64,000 nt of DNA from Nymphaea colorata (GCF_008831285.2 NC_045145.1:1612001-1676000), one strand, 5' to 3'. Counted from the stretch's first letter, positions 21,414 to 33,710 are shown. Notes: generated from the sequence alone by a model not told the origin. Made by a program: numbers and translations.

Positions 21414-23730
21414 TGTTATCACCCCACATTTTTCAAAAAAGACTACTATTTTATTATTCGAATTTAAATTTTAGACAAAAAAAAGAAAATTGTCACTATT
21501 CGATCGAAAACGAATTTTTAAACTGCTATCCAAACCAAAACAAAATTCAAATTCAAAACCCAACCTTAGACGTGAGATTCAAATCCAAAATCCAATTATC
21601 AAATCCAAATTAGATCCAAAATCCAAGTTTAGATGCAAATTGGAAATTCCAAAACTCTTTCCTCTTGAATTCAAATTTTGAATTTTGGCTCCAAAACTTT
21701 TCCTCTTGAATTCAAATCTTGAGTTCGAATTTTGAACTTTGGCTTCAAAATCTCTATAAATACCCCCACAATCCTCCCTCTTGGGTATGAACCAACCATA
21801 GAGGAACCTCTCATGCTTCTCGCTTGAAATTTTTTCCTTAGCTCTCTCTTTCCATTTTCTTCTTTTTCTCTAACATTTGGGTCAAACATTCTTCAAGTTC
21901 AAATTCTTCAGAGGAGCACAAAGAGATCTCTTGGTGGTTCATCATTTTGGAGCTTCATCTTAGGGACTCCAAGATCATTCAAAAGATAGGGCTTATTTTT
22001 AATATCATTCATATTCGAGGTATGTAGTCATCCTCTTACTTCCATCTATTTTTATTTCCTCTTGCCACCTCCCCATGGCCATGCAAGAGAGCTCAAATGA
22101 TTTCCTTTCTAGAATCGAGAGACATATCTTGAGTGCACCGGGAGTATGAGCAAGGTGAAATAAATTCTATTTCTTCATTTATTTCAAAATATGCTTGCAA
22201 TATTGTCTTCATTCATCTTTCATGCTTGAAATGATGCTCATGCATGATGTTCTAATTTTCTTAATTAATGAGTTAATGCATGGTGAGAATGAGTGCTTGG
22301 GATTGAGATTTCTTCATTCTTGTATTCATTTTGAGGTTGGGACTTGTCCAACCCGGAAAAGCCCTTCACGAATTTGTACATGTTAAAGTGCATCTTCATG
22401 ACATTTTTACACTTAGTTTATTTCTTAATCACCCGATTGGGAACGTCAATGAGTGCTTCATCATTCCACATTTCATGTATTTTTTGATTTTCTTCTATAC
22501 CCAATGGTGGGGGAAATCAATTTTCTTGTAATAGTTGTGTTTTTTTTACACAAAAATATTTAAAATAATCTTTTTCAAAAGATTTTTGAAACCAAATACT
22601 CTCTCTAATGTGGCCCGAGAGATTTAACTTAGGTTCTTGCATGAGCCCAAGTTCCCCACCGGCCTACATAAAAAATTGAAGTCGGCTATTTTCAACTCAT
22701 TTCTTGATTTTCATATTTATGAAGAAATATGCATATATGAATGTTATATATGTATACATGCAGATGAATATCTTTCATTGTGATTCTCTCTTTATGATTT
22801 AACATACTTTTACGAACTCTCATATACGTATATATGAATATATGTACATGTATTACATTTTAAAATCTCTCACTCTTTCTAAAATCATCTTCTCTTCTCT
22901 ATTTGATTTAAAGCTTATTTTCACAAGTTTTTATATACATAACTATACATATATATATAGATATATATATGTATATATAAATATGTGTATGAGTATGTAT
23001 CTCTCTTCCTTTTAAATATTTGATTTAATGATTTTCATGATCTATTTCTCTCTCCATTTTTCTACATTTCTCTCTATGAAAGTCTTTCATTTTTTCCTCA
23101 TGTCATTTAAGATTTTAATTTTTCGTTTGCCGACTTCACTAAGACCAAAACTCAAAGCAATGACCCAATATTGGAATCATGCTTGAGGGTCTACAACCTT
23201 ATTCCATTTTCAAAAACTTTTCTCTTTCATCAAAAATATTTATTACAAAAATCTTAGATGTATGTTGTGGTAGGAATGTTTCTAGATGAATGTTGTAGTA
23301 AAAATAAATGATTTTCCATTCCAATCATATAGGATCAATGCATTCATGAATTCACATTTATTCAATATCACTTATATTCACAAACACCATTCCATAGAAC
23401 TTAAGCAAGATGAGATAGAGCTCTAACTAGGTAGTAATCGAATTAGAGCAAAATCTCAAACCTACTTAAAGTCTTAAGAGAACACTCAAATGACTTCAAA
23501 AAATGATTTTCCAAGCTTTTCAAATGATATTTACTTAGTTTTCTCCAAAATAATTCCAAAGGATATTTACTTGGTTTTCTCCAAAACATTTCCAAATGAT
23601 ATTTACTTAGTTTCCAAATGATTTCCCATGCTTTATCACCGACCGGAGAGTCCTTTTCTTTAATATTTCAAAACAAAACCTCATTTTTCTAGAGCACTCC
23701 GAAAACCAAAGAAATTTTGGGGTGCAAACA
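21414..23730 (+). mobile_element. 3' LTR (about 2.3 kb) of a Ty3/gypsy-like retrotransposon
   Basis: Starts TGTTATCACCCC and ends GGGGTGCAAACA; the end's reverse complement TGTTTGCACCCC matches the start at 10 of 12 bases, so the LTR has proper TG...CA borders. It follows a polypurine tract and tandem-repeat spacer. A TATA box lies about 340 bases in. The interior has open frames (21,356-21,613, 22,195-22,386, 24,081-24,317) that are not genes. No gag/pol of this element is in the window: its upstream part is lost or lies beyond the gap. A decayed inverted LTR of the same family lies at 27,100-28,487. Assignment to Ty3/gypsy rests on LTR size and the repeat spacer. Confidence 0.72.
21755..21762 (+). 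promoter_or_regulatory. TATA box of the LTR promoter
   Basis: TATAAATA in the context TCTCTATAAATACCCCCAC, about 340 bases after the LTR start, followed by a CT-rich leader. The spacing is typical of a U3/R boundary. Activity is unknown. Confidence 0.6.
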
Positions 23731-24809
23731 GATGGCAGCCATGATGGGACCCATCATCGTTTGGATATAATTATAATTGATGCATTTCTACGAAGTTGAA
23801 GATCTCATGTATTGTTGATGATAAAGCATGTTCCCTTCTTTGGCCTTGACCCCATCGACATTTGATTACATTTCTCAGTGATTGTATTTGCTTTCTTGCA
23901 TATAAGACAAATTGAGGAGGATCAATCATGTTCACTTAGATTTAAGATCAAATACAACCCTCCTCAATTTAAGGCTTGATTGAAAACAATGCTTGTTCTT
24001 CTACTTATTTTAATCACCATCTTAAGCAACATTGCATGAGAGACAACCGATTTGCATGTTTGCTCATATTTCAAAATCTTCTAATACATATTTATCCCGT
24101 TCATCATGTTGTCGGGCTTGGTCTTAGGCAGTAGTACAAGACTAAGCCTTACAACTAGACTACACCATCGACAGGAAAGCCCCCTCATTAGTACCATGAG
24201 TGGTAACTTGTGGTATATCGACGAGCGTCTAAGAAGAAGTTGATAAACCTTAACCTTAGTTGTCAAATGAAGGAGTCTATGCTCGTAGTAAGCCTCTTGG
24301 CTAAGGAATCTTGGCATATCTTATATGGAATAATCATAATTGATCAAACGAATGTCAATTCGGGTCTTATGCTCCTTTTCCAAATATATGCATGATAAAG
24401 ATATGACTTTCAAAAATGTTGGATTTATCATTGTATGATGATTGCATGTGTGTATTCATACAATCTTTGGTCAATTTAATATTTTACACTTCATCTTCCT
24501 CATTTAAATCATTGTCTCCTTTGATCATATCTACGTAGTCTTCAACTCGACTACGCCATAAGCTCATGCCTTAACCCTACTATCTAAATGACATTGATTT
24601 TTCAAATACTATCATTCAGCAAATCTGTTTTTCAGAATTACTTCAAGATCTACATTTTATCAAACCCTCATTTATTCATTGGTGCAACCTCATATTCTTA
24701 AACATGATAGCCAGTTATTGGCTCAATTTTCAACTTTGCTTGACTTAGGTCAAGCATTCTTTTTCCATCATTCACATTTAGCTAAATAACCTTTTACCAT
24801 CAACACCTA
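23731..24809. other. no gene found downstream of the LTR
   Basis: AT-rich; the base run after the LTR begins GATGGCAGCC. No primer-binding site is recognisable, which supports reading the LTR as a 3' copy. No exon is recognised. Confidence 0.4.
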
Positions 24810-25070
24810 TAGTATATATTTCTCCCTATTTTATTACTTTCATGATTTTATTGGCTAATCATTTATTCCAAATTGAATATCAATCTTTGCTATCTTCTAT
24901 TTTCAATCATCGAACATGTGATTTTAACTTATTGAATCTATATGTATCAAGCTTCATGCATTTATTATACTCTACTTGATATATGTATCAAACTTCTTAA
25001 TTAAGATGCTCTATTGTCCTATATTATCTCGCTATGAAAATCACCATCTACCGATCATATACATAGGACT
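24810..25070. repeat. dispersed repeat B, copy 2
   Basis: Same orientation as 19,929-20,197 and ends at the same words, ACCGATCATAT. The shared end point suggests an element boundary there. Its family is unknown. Confidence 0.7.
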
Positions 25071-25081
25071 TCAGTTCGAAA

Positions 25082-25345
25082 TAGACCTGGGCATTGGGTC
25101 AACCCGATGTTCAACATCCGAGCCAAGGCCCAACACAGTTACATAAAAAAATATTTTTTTAAAACAAAATAAATTTTTTAATGTAAAATATATTTTAAGT
25201 AACAATATATATATATATTAATAAAATAAAATTAATATTTAAAAGTTATCGGGACGGATTGGGCCCCCCAGGCTGACCTGGGCCGGCCCGATACATTATC
25301 GGGCGGGCTTGGACCCGGGCCCAATCTGGCGGTGCACCATGTCTA
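25082..25345. mobile_element. 264-bp non-autonomous hAT-like element with 8-bp target duplication
   Basis: Begins TAGACCTGG and ends CCATGTCTA (inverted TAGACATGG, 8 of 9 bases). It is flanked by GTTCGAAA (25,074-25,081) and GTTCTAAA (25,346-25,353), an 8-bp duplication with one mismatch. Both subterminal regions are rich in GGGCC/GGCCC words and the centre is very AT-rich, the typical build of short hAT derivatives. It has no coding capacity. Confidence 0.75.
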
Positions 25346-25553
25346 GTTCTAAATCATAATCTCTTATTCTTTTTTAGATGTATATATGAGAATACAACAA
25401 GATAAAGGCAGGATTCAGGGTTCAATTGATCTTGAGTCTTAATTTCTAGGCCTCTTGCCCAAAACCAATTAGTTCAATTGTATCATAGATGAGCAATAGC
25501 CAATTATATTGTGCTTGCTAATCATGTCTAATATTGTTGAATGGTTGAATTAG

Positions 25554-25886
25554 AATTTGGGATGGCTGGAAAGGTGTCAACCAAAGCCAATGTCTACAGC
25601 TATGGAATTCTCCTCCTTGAGGTGTTTACAGGAAGAAAGCCTACTGATGAATAGTTTGATGGGGATTTTACTTTGAGGCAATAGGTGGCAGAAACATTTC
25701 CTGTTGCAATTTCAGATGTCATTGACAGCCATCTTTTGAATGAAAGCAATATTACTCCAACTGAAAGATTAGCTGCTATGAATGATCTGATGGTGATGAT
25801 CATGGAGATAGGCTTGTCATGTTCAAGCCACAAGTGAGAGAATGGACATGAAGGAAGTGATTGTAGGGCTGAGAAGGATACGATAG
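25554..25886 (+). pseudogene. LRR-XII receptor kinase, last exon only (duplicate of 42,086-41,734)
   Basis: An acceptor (GAATTAG, ending 25,553) is followed by [32 protein letters not shown] and FPVAISDVIDSHLLNESN, which is kinase subdomains VIII-XI of the FLS2/EFR-like subfamily XII. Stops TAG occur at 25,652-25,654 (family Gln) and 25,682-25,684 (family Trp). A frame change near 25,832 is needed before the natural end, GLRRIR and TAG at 25,884-25,886. Both flanks (intron side from about 25,380 and downstream to about 26,040) also match the copy at 41.5-42.2 kb, so it arose by segmental duplication. No upstream kinase or LRR part is present here. Confidence 0.88.
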
Positions 25887-26040
25887 AAGACAAGAATGAT
25901 AGAAGGACAATTCAAATATATCCATAGATAGAATGAGATTTAAATCCAGGGCGCCGGCCATTGGCTGAAATAGTTGGAGGTGGAAATGTAGTTTGATTGC
26001 TTTCATTGAGAGCTCTCACTTGCATTGCTCAATTACAGTT

Positions 26041-27099
26041 GAAAATAGGATTTAATAAAGATATGCTTAATATGCTTGTGTGTTCTATTCCTAAGGCATC
26101 TGGGTGACCAATCTTGTAGAACAACTCGCCCATTTCCAGTGCAAGTTACATTAGAGAGGCTTGGAACTTTGTCCATTATTGCAGTTTGTGCCTTATTTTA
26201 AGTAAGGACACCTCATTAGCCATGGTCCACACAAATCCTTTCAAATTTCTAAAATTTTTATGTACTATATCCTCAGCATAATTCTCAAACCTACCAAAAA
26301 AATGCACAACTAGAAGAATGACTGAAAATGAACAATTCCAGTAAGTTTTGGACTGAAGTCCAATTTTATGAAAAGAACAGCCCTTGAATGAGGAGAAGGA
26401 TAATTATATGTTGTGAGCAACATTGTGTTATTGAAGCATGTTATATGTAATGGCCCTCTAACAAAGGACCATGTTTTATGGACTAAAAATGATCAAAAAG
26501 ACCAAAATACCCTGTTCGTTAAACAGAAGACCCCTCCCCCCCCCCCACAAGCAAAAATGAAACTTGAAAAATCCTCATTCTATTTCCTATGAAGTTAATC
26601 CTCCACCAATGTTAAGAGGAAGCTTGGTGTTATCTCGAAGAAAGTAATATCTTCATTCTTTTCAAGCATGCAAAAATGCATGAAGCCAAACCCATGAGCA
26701 CGCCGATGGCCACATTCATAACATTATTTGCTGGTAACAATTCAAAGTCCAAGCCTTTATAATGAAGTATTGTGGAAGCATTGCAATCTGTGACCATCAC
26801 CCAGCCTGATATTGCCTTACGTGCAAATAGGGTATTGGCATCCTAAAATTTTTTAGGTTTTGTTTTTGGAGTGTATTAAAAAATTATTTTTATTTACAAA
26901 AGAACAAAAAAGGGACTGGCCTGTTGGTTCCAGGCTTGGCTATTCCCAACATCTTTACGAGGGATAACTAATCCTATGGCTAAGTTCATTCTCAATGCAT
27001 TTCATATTGACCCGAACATCATCTTCAACCTGTATGTGTTCTGATACTTGGTAACGAAGTTAGAACTTTATAAAGCGGAGGAAGGAAATTCTTTTTAAA
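26041..27099. other. no gene found; poly-C tract
   Basis: A C-only run interrupted once by T lies at about 26,530-26,547. The remainder shows no recognisable exon or element. Confidence 0.4.
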
Positions 27100-28487
27100 G
27101 GAAAGTATTTCATAAACCTTTATCAAAATAGATAGATAGATAGAGAGAGAGATATATACAAATATTTTTAAGAGAGAGAAAATATAGACAGAGAAAACCA
27201 GTAAAAGAGGAAGAGATTTTTAAGAGAAAATTAAGAGAGAGAGAAATAAAGATTTATAAGAAATAGGAAAGAAATAAAGAAAAAACTAGTAGAAGAGCAA
27301 GAGAGTTTAAGAAAAAATATGTGTGTGTGTGTGTGCGTGACAAAGAGAGAGAGAGACATAAATATTTTTAAGGGAGAGAAGAAATAGACAAAGGAAAATT
27401 AATAAAAGATAGATTTAAAGGAATAATCAGAGAGATATAAATATTCTAAAAAAAAGACAAAATAAGAAAGAGCGAAGAAAAGAAGGAAGAAAAAGGATCT
27501 AATAACAAGATATTTTAACCCCTCTTTTATTTTATATAGAAATTAAGATTTAGAGATAATTTTGAAAATTTCAACTTCAATATTTTATGTAGGCAATAGA
27601 GAAACTTGGGCTCATGGGAGAGCCTTGGCTAAGTCTCTATAGCCTCCTGAGGGAGGACTTATTTTTGAAATCTTTTTAAAAATAAGATATATATACATAT
27701 ATTATATATAAAGACAAAGGTGAAAATATTTCATTCATTATTGCAAAAAGGTACCTCTCTCCCACCATTGGGTGTGGGAGAGAGACTAACCTCAAAAGAA
27801 AAAACAACTATCAATAAAGAGTGCTCCTCTTGTTCTTAAATCCCGTTGGGAAGACACTTTTAAAGGTGGATCACTCTTCTAAGGCTACTAACAGGACGAC
27901 CAATAGGTATTTTATCAAGGGAATGTAGATCTAAATGATGTCAAAATGCATTTTAACATCGATATATTCATAGTGTTTTTCTTGGGTTGGACAAGCACCA
28001 AACTCAAAATTCAACTAGCTATACATGCATATTGTCTGTAGTGATATAACGAAGGCATACACTCAATTGAAGCCTGAAAAAAACACATATCGTGCCTATT
28101 TCAATTTATCAAACAAACAAGACTTGGCTTTACATTGCTCATACTTCCAATGCACTCAAAAGTGGCTCTTGGCTTTGAGGAGGAAATTTCAAGAGCTCTC
28201 TTACATAGGCATGGGGAGATGATGAAGGGAAGATTAGGAGAAAGTGATGCTACATACCTTGAGATGGTAGAGTTCAAGAATAGATGTGTCCTTTACTTTA
28301 ATCAAACAATGAAAAATGAAAACTCTGATGTGTTGAAGAAGCTTTCCAAGGGTCTCCACGTGCTCCCCTTTCTACTCATTGAAGATGAAGGTTGGAAAAG
28401 AAGGAGAATCCCAAGTTTGAAGATGAAGAAGTGTTCAAAGAGAGAGAGAAGAATAGATGAAGTTAGAGGGCTCATAGAATTCCCCAA
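27100..28487 (-). mobile_element. decayed inverted LTR of the 21.4-kb gypsy-like family
   Basis: On the minus strand this follows the same order of blocks as the LTR at 21,414-23,730: AAGGTATGTAG near 28,257, CTCCCCATG and AAGAGAGCTC, AGTGCATTGGAAGTATGAGCAA, CTTGTCCAACCC near 27,997, ACACCCAATGGTGGGAGAGA near 27,770 and CATGAGCCCAAGTT near 27,610. The 3' part is taken over by GA/GT/AT simple repeats (27,120-27,480). The 139-codon plus-strand frame at 28,135-28,554 is antisense LTR, not a gene. No TG/CA ends could be placed. Confidence 0.7.
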
Positions 28488-28740
28488 AGGTAGGGATATC
28501 AACGGATCAGACTTGGATCCATCTGAATTACTTTTAAAAATTCGGATATGGTAAGCAATTTACCATCCACTTAAGAAAATCGGATCGGATTCGGTTTTAA
28601 ATAAATATCTGATCGGATACTAACTATCTTAACAGATATATCTAAATCCAACCTATAACCTGATATCTGAATCTGAACTGTGAAAGTTGATATCTAAATC
28701 CTATAGCCAAATATCTAAATCCGAGTTGTGGGAGCTTGAG
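28488..28740. repeat. GGATCNGAT/ATATCTGAAT-rich transposon-end-like repeat
   Basis: Begins TAGGGATATCAACGGATC and carries many GGATCGGAT and GATATCTGAATC words in both orientations, like the subterminal regions of short plant DNA transposons. It interrupts the inverted LTR. A right boundary and target duplication were not found. Confidence 0.4.
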
Positions 28741-30498
28741 TTGGTGAGAGTAGGTTTGGAAGTTGTAACCTACGTCAATGGTAGAATGTTTCGGCATAAG
28801 GTCTAGCCAAACCCACTTAGTTAACATTATGACAAAAAATGAATATGAATTTTAGATGAAGGTATTTCACTAAAAGATAATGAGTTTTTTGAAGTTGCAT
28901 ATAATAATAGCTTTATAGTTACCATATACACCATTTAACTTATAATATTTAAAATATCATATAAAATTAATTAATTAATTAATATTGTATTTAATTAAAC
29001 ACTTTTTGTAATCAAGCAAACCATTATAGTTAAGGCATCAACTAAATAGGATATCTTAAATAATTTATTGATTTAATTGGAAATAATAAAGAAAACTTCA
29101 ATCAAGAAATTCAACAAAATGGGCATTTTAAAAAATATGAAAAAGACACTTTTAGAACTACAAATTTTTTATGGACCATTATGTCAAATTAGTTGCGAGA
29201 ATATCTATATTATATACTTAAAAAATTGCAAGTTTCAAAAAAAAAATTATTGGTATTGACATATGAGAGACCTCTAGGAATTGAAATCAATCGACTGTCA
29301 AATATTGCTTGATGATAAATTTGTTTAAAAATCACCCCTAAAAACACCTTGCAACGAAGCATTAGCAATAATTATCACATAGCCATGGTTTATGGTGACT
29401 ATACCAAAGGCTTATGGTGTTTTTTGTAGTTATCAGGCCAATTTCAAATTTTTGAGACTCATAAAGTTGGAATTTGAAAGAAACCAAAGAAGTTGCTTCT
29501 TTAACATAAGTACCAAACAATGTACTTTAATTAATATAATTATGTTTGGGCAATTTGACCTTGTAAATGTTATATGTTAATCAATGTTTCTTATGAAAAC
29601 TAAAAAAAAAAGTTGATAGCAAAAAGTATACTTCACTGTGCATAATCTCAAATAGATATTTTAATATGAAAAAACTACTGAACTCATAAAAAAGTTTTAT
29701 TTGTCAAATTAACAATTACTTACTTAATCAATCAAGTAAATTATTTTGTATAATCATAACATCTATCCAAAAGTCATAGTTATTGATATATAACACATAA
29801 TTTACAAATTTGAAAACAAAAACATTTTAACTAATATGAAAACAACAAATTGTTTGATTTAATAAATTATCTGATATATAAAACATTTATTGCAATAAAA
29901 CTAAGAGGACTAATAAATTATGTGATATATAATTGAACACTCTTCTTACGGATGTAACACAAATTATTTCAATTAACAATGAAATGAAAAAAACATTAAA
30001 TAAGTTTTTTTCAATGAGAAATAATATGGGTTACCTGATTTAATAATTCTTAATAAGAGATCATCACGAAATAATAGTTTACTCAATTAAATATATGTTT
30101 TTATTTAAAAATTGACCAATCAATGTTCAATATGCACAACTAATGTGAAAAAAAGTATGAAAGTCAAACATACTAGTTGTTCAATAGACCAATCAAAGTT
30201 CAATGTACTATTTGTTTTCCACAAGTATTTAAAAAAAGAGAATTTATCAAAAAATATATGTGAAAATAATTTAACACATCCTTAAACAATTTGAAGACAT
30301 ACCAGTCAAATATGATAAATTATGAGCATGAACTTGTTGAGAAAATTGATAAGCTAACAGTTAAAACATCTTAACCAACCAGGTGAAAATTAAGTAAAAA
30401 ATATTTGTTCATAAAAAGAAAATATGAAAATATAAAAGTTCAAAATATAAAGCAATTTATAGTTAAATTCAGTAAAAAAAACTCGACTCGTTGAAATG

Positions 30499-30534
<36 letters not shown>

Positions 30535-30771
30535 ATATAAATATTTATTAAACATTTCGTACATATTTGAAATGGGCCCAAGTGCACCTAATTTGAAATT
30601 TATTTTGACTATAAAAATAAAATTTGAAAAATATTAGAAATGAAGCATATATTCAAAGAATTAAAAAATAGAGATAAAGAAGCTTCCCACTGTTTGCTCT
30701 TTGCTTCTAAAAAAAAAATCCTTCTTATTGGTGGTTGATGTATGTTATTGAAGATGATTGGTTGTCTGTCT
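28741..30771. other. AT-rich stretch with no gene found
   Basis: About 2 kb of very AT-rich DNA. It contains a (CA)n-(TA)n compound microsatellite at about 30,497-30,535. No exon is recognised. Confidence 0.5.
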
Positions 30772-30960
30772 ATAGGGGTGAACAATGAGTCGAGCTACTT
30801 GAGCTCGACTTGTTAAAGCTCGGCCTCTGAACGAGTTCGAGTAACATCATTTGTGGAATGTGTCAAGCTCGAGTTGATGAGTTGACTCGTTCAAATAATC
30901 GAGTTGAGTTCGAGTTCACTAAACTCGAACTGTTAAAGCTCGACTTGGCTCGAAAATGGG
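30772..30960. repeat. dispersed GCTCGAG-rich repeat, copy 3
   Basis: Begins TAGGGGTGAACAATGAG, then many GAGCTCGA/TCGAGTT words in both orientations. It closely resembles 8,926-9,092. The start fits a hAT-type end; the partner end is not visible before the unrelated sequence at about 30,990. Confidence 0.5.
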
Positions 30961-31937
30961 TAGCAATTTTTACATACTTATTTTTTAATTAAAAAATGGT
31001 TCCCAAACCCCTTGTCTCAGGCGGGAAGTTTAACTTTTCCCTTTTCATTTTCCTGGTTTCGAAAGTTTTGGCCGCTAGATGCAACCCTAACTCTTAAGAT
31101 CATTATTCACAGCCGCGGCATCTCCCCTTCAGCCTTCAAGGTTTCAGGAGGCCACTGGCAATTCAAGGTTTCAGGTGGCCACTGGTGAGGCGACGTTTTC
31201 TGGCAGAAAAGAAGGCAAACTTCCTGCCTACATGTAGTTCTCTCTTGCTTTCTCTCTGTTTTTGCATTTTTGTTTTTTCTAACATATGTCGGTGGGGTGT
31301 CAGGTGGGCATGGCTCAAGTCGCTACGGAAGAAGAAGGGATTGGAGGGGGCAAGATGAGGAAGAAACTCAGCACTCATTTTCCTGCAGTATGATCCTCTC
31401 CATCGGATTGTTCTCTATTTTGTTGCCGAGACTTGAAGTTGAGATCCCAAACTTTCCCCTTTCTTAATTTCAAAATGGGTCTTATTTCTATCTCTTGTTT
31501 CTTGTTTTTCTTTTCTGAAATTTGATGGTCAAGAAACTAGAGTGTCATGTCGTGCATGAGTTGTTTGCAAAGTTAATGGAAAAGTGATCTCTTTCCATTT
31601 TCTGAACAAAATCTTGATGGTCTACTTTGTCGATATTTTCAATGCGTTGAATCGGAAAGGTTAACGAATTCACAAAAGATGATTTTAACCTTTATACATA
31701 TCTGCTGTATTGTTTGGCTGCTAGAAATTTCTGGTCTTTCCTTATCACTGAGCTAATTTTACATCAATCTGCAAGAATCAATAGAGAGATGGGCCTAGAA
31801 ACGTGCAAACAAGCTATGTTTTTGGGGAAACAGGAACGAAAACGTGCGAGAATCTAAGGTGTATGTTTTCAATTTAAAATGTGAAGTTCCAAAGCTAGCA
31901 ATCTGCTGTCCCCTTTCTCTTTCTTAACCAATGACTT

Positions 31938-32133
31938 TCATTTTGCTATTTGCAGAGCACGCACAGAAGCAGAACACCAAGTTAATAGCCATTTCTTTGA
32001 TTTCAATCTTTCAAAGTTCAAGTCTTTTAGGAGAGGCAGAACAATAGAAATTCCATTAGCATAAGAGAAAACTTTGTTTACAGATTCTTCCCTTGATCTG
32101 CATATACCAACTAATGCCCCTAAAGCTAGCTTC
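31938..32133 (-). CDS. exon-like open frame, unknown protein (possibly ARM/HEAT-like)
   Basis: On the minus strand an acceptor (TGTGCTTAG, ending 32,134) is followed by 64 open codons. They begin KLALGALVGICRSREESVNK and continue with ISIVLPLLKDLNFERLKSKK and WLLTWCSASVRALQ. The helix-turn-helix-like spacing of Leu/Ala/Val resembles armadillo-type repeats, but this is only an impression. No neighbouring exon is identified, so function and intactness are unknown. Confidence 0.3.
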
Positions 32134-32289
32134 CTAAGCACATGGTTTGAAATTGGATTTTATAGAAAGCATAGCAAGTTGGTGACTATAGGTTGCAGGC
32201 CTAAAGCAACAACACATGCATCAACAAGAAATTGAATTCAACTGTTTTCCACAAGCGCTCAAGGATCACGGCGCAACTTTTCCCTAATG

Positions 32290-33707
32290 AGGGTAGAGAT
32301 GTGGGCTGATAAATCAAGAACGTGAGGGTAGAGATGTGAACCAGCGGTCTCTCTTCCTGTCTCTCCCTCTCTCCCGCACTCTCTCTCTGTCTAGGCTGTC
32401 TACTCGAGCCCTCCCCTCTTCGTTAGTGCCCTACCTCTGCTCGCACGATCTCTCTTTCCCTCTTTGCACACTCTCGTCTCTCTCGCGCTCTCTCTGCTCT
32501 GCTAACTTCCCTCTGTCAGCACCTCCCTCACCCACGTTCTCTGCTCAAGCACGCTCAGCCCATGCTCACTTCTCTCTGTCAGTGCCCTCACTCCATAGCA
32601 CCAGCTCTCTCTCTCTCTTTTCTCACATGCTCCAGCCCTCAGCCAAACCTTATACTCATGCCGACTTCCCTTCTTGTAACGGTAGATTTTCCATTTTGAC
32701 CTGTCTTTTGCAAAAGCTCACACTATTTATGATTGTTTGGTTGGATTTAAGCTTGGGGACTTGTCTTCCCCCTCATAGCAGCGACTTTAAGGCATTGGTG
32801 GAGGCAGCAGTGAGAAATTTTAGCCGCTTGGAGACAAATGGACTCGTCAGGTGGCTGCCGAAAGGATTGCAGCAGTCTAGACTCTTGATTTGGGGTGAGC
32901 AAGGCGTAATTGAGCCTATTTAATTGTATATTTTCCTTTGGAGCACGTATAATTATTGTTTGAGCATGCTAGAATTAAAAATTGATGATTTAGAAGGCAT
33001 GCTAGAGATGTCGCTATTTTGGGGAAGTTTATGCCCATTTTGAGACAAACCAGGATCTATGTGCATAAGTGTTTTCTAGCATGAGTGTTGATCTTCGAAG
33101 CAATAGGGAAGCATGGTAAAGATTTGATGTTGTGGTGAAGGTTTAGAACCGTTTTAGTAAGCTTGGGAAATGGGCTTCTATTGATGTACATATGCGTTGT
33201 ATGTTGAGAATCTTAAAGGTAGGGAAGACGCCTCAACTATGGAAAACAAGTGAGAATCGCACATGTGATAAGTCGAATATAAGTTTGAGTTCGAATCATT
33301 GGTGGCAACCTCGTGGGTTGGGCAAAGACCCTTTTTGCTGGGCTTCGTGGGTCGACACCCATTTGAGGGAAGACATGCCTCGATGATGGTATTTTCAGAT
33401 TTGTATAGATTGTAAGCGAAACGAGTAGAGAACTTACCATTTGGTTATGTTTGCAGGTACACCGAGCACGTCAAGTAGGCCTTGAGCAACATGGGTCGTA
33501 ATTCGAGGTGTTTAGTGGATGCGCGATAGGTATGGCGGCATTCTAGGCAAATCCCTACCTGGGCAATTGTGTGAATGTGTGTTCCTAGGATCGTGGGATC
33601 GTAGGATTGTGATGTGATTGATGGATTGTTTTGGAGAATGTTCCATTCACTTATTGTCATGAAACAGCCGTAATGAAATATGATATGGAAAACTCAGGAA
33701 ATGAGAC
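32290..33707. repeat. CT-rich tract and LTR-like region, end repeated inverted at window start
   Basis: A CT-rich run (about 32,345-32,620) gives a long Ser/Leu/Pro open frame (32,336-32,923) that is low-complexity artefact. It is followed by about 900 bases of moderate GC content with no exon. The last 71 bases (33,637-33,707) match 1-71 inverted. The style resembles plant LTR sequence, but no TG...CA borders or polypurine tract could be fixed. Confidence 0.4.
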
Positions 33708-33710
33708 AGA

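Noticed and set aside
22195-22531. Open frames at 22,195-22,386 and 22,331-22,531
   Set aside because: They lie inside the 2.3-kb LTR and are not kept in its inverted relative.
28135-28554. 139-codon open frame with charged composition
   Set aside because: It is the antisense of a decayed LTR homologous to 21,414-23,730; matching blocks run in the same order on the other strand.
32336-32923. 195-codon open frame rich in Ser, Leu and Pro
   Set aside because: Most of it is a CT-rich low-complexity tract that lacks stops by composition; no domain is visible.
33280-33310. GAGTTCGAATC, similar to a tRNA T-arm
   Set aside because: No acceptor stem, anticodon arm or D-arm could be fitted around it; other GTTCGAA words at 9,049 and 21,723 also lack a cloverleaf.
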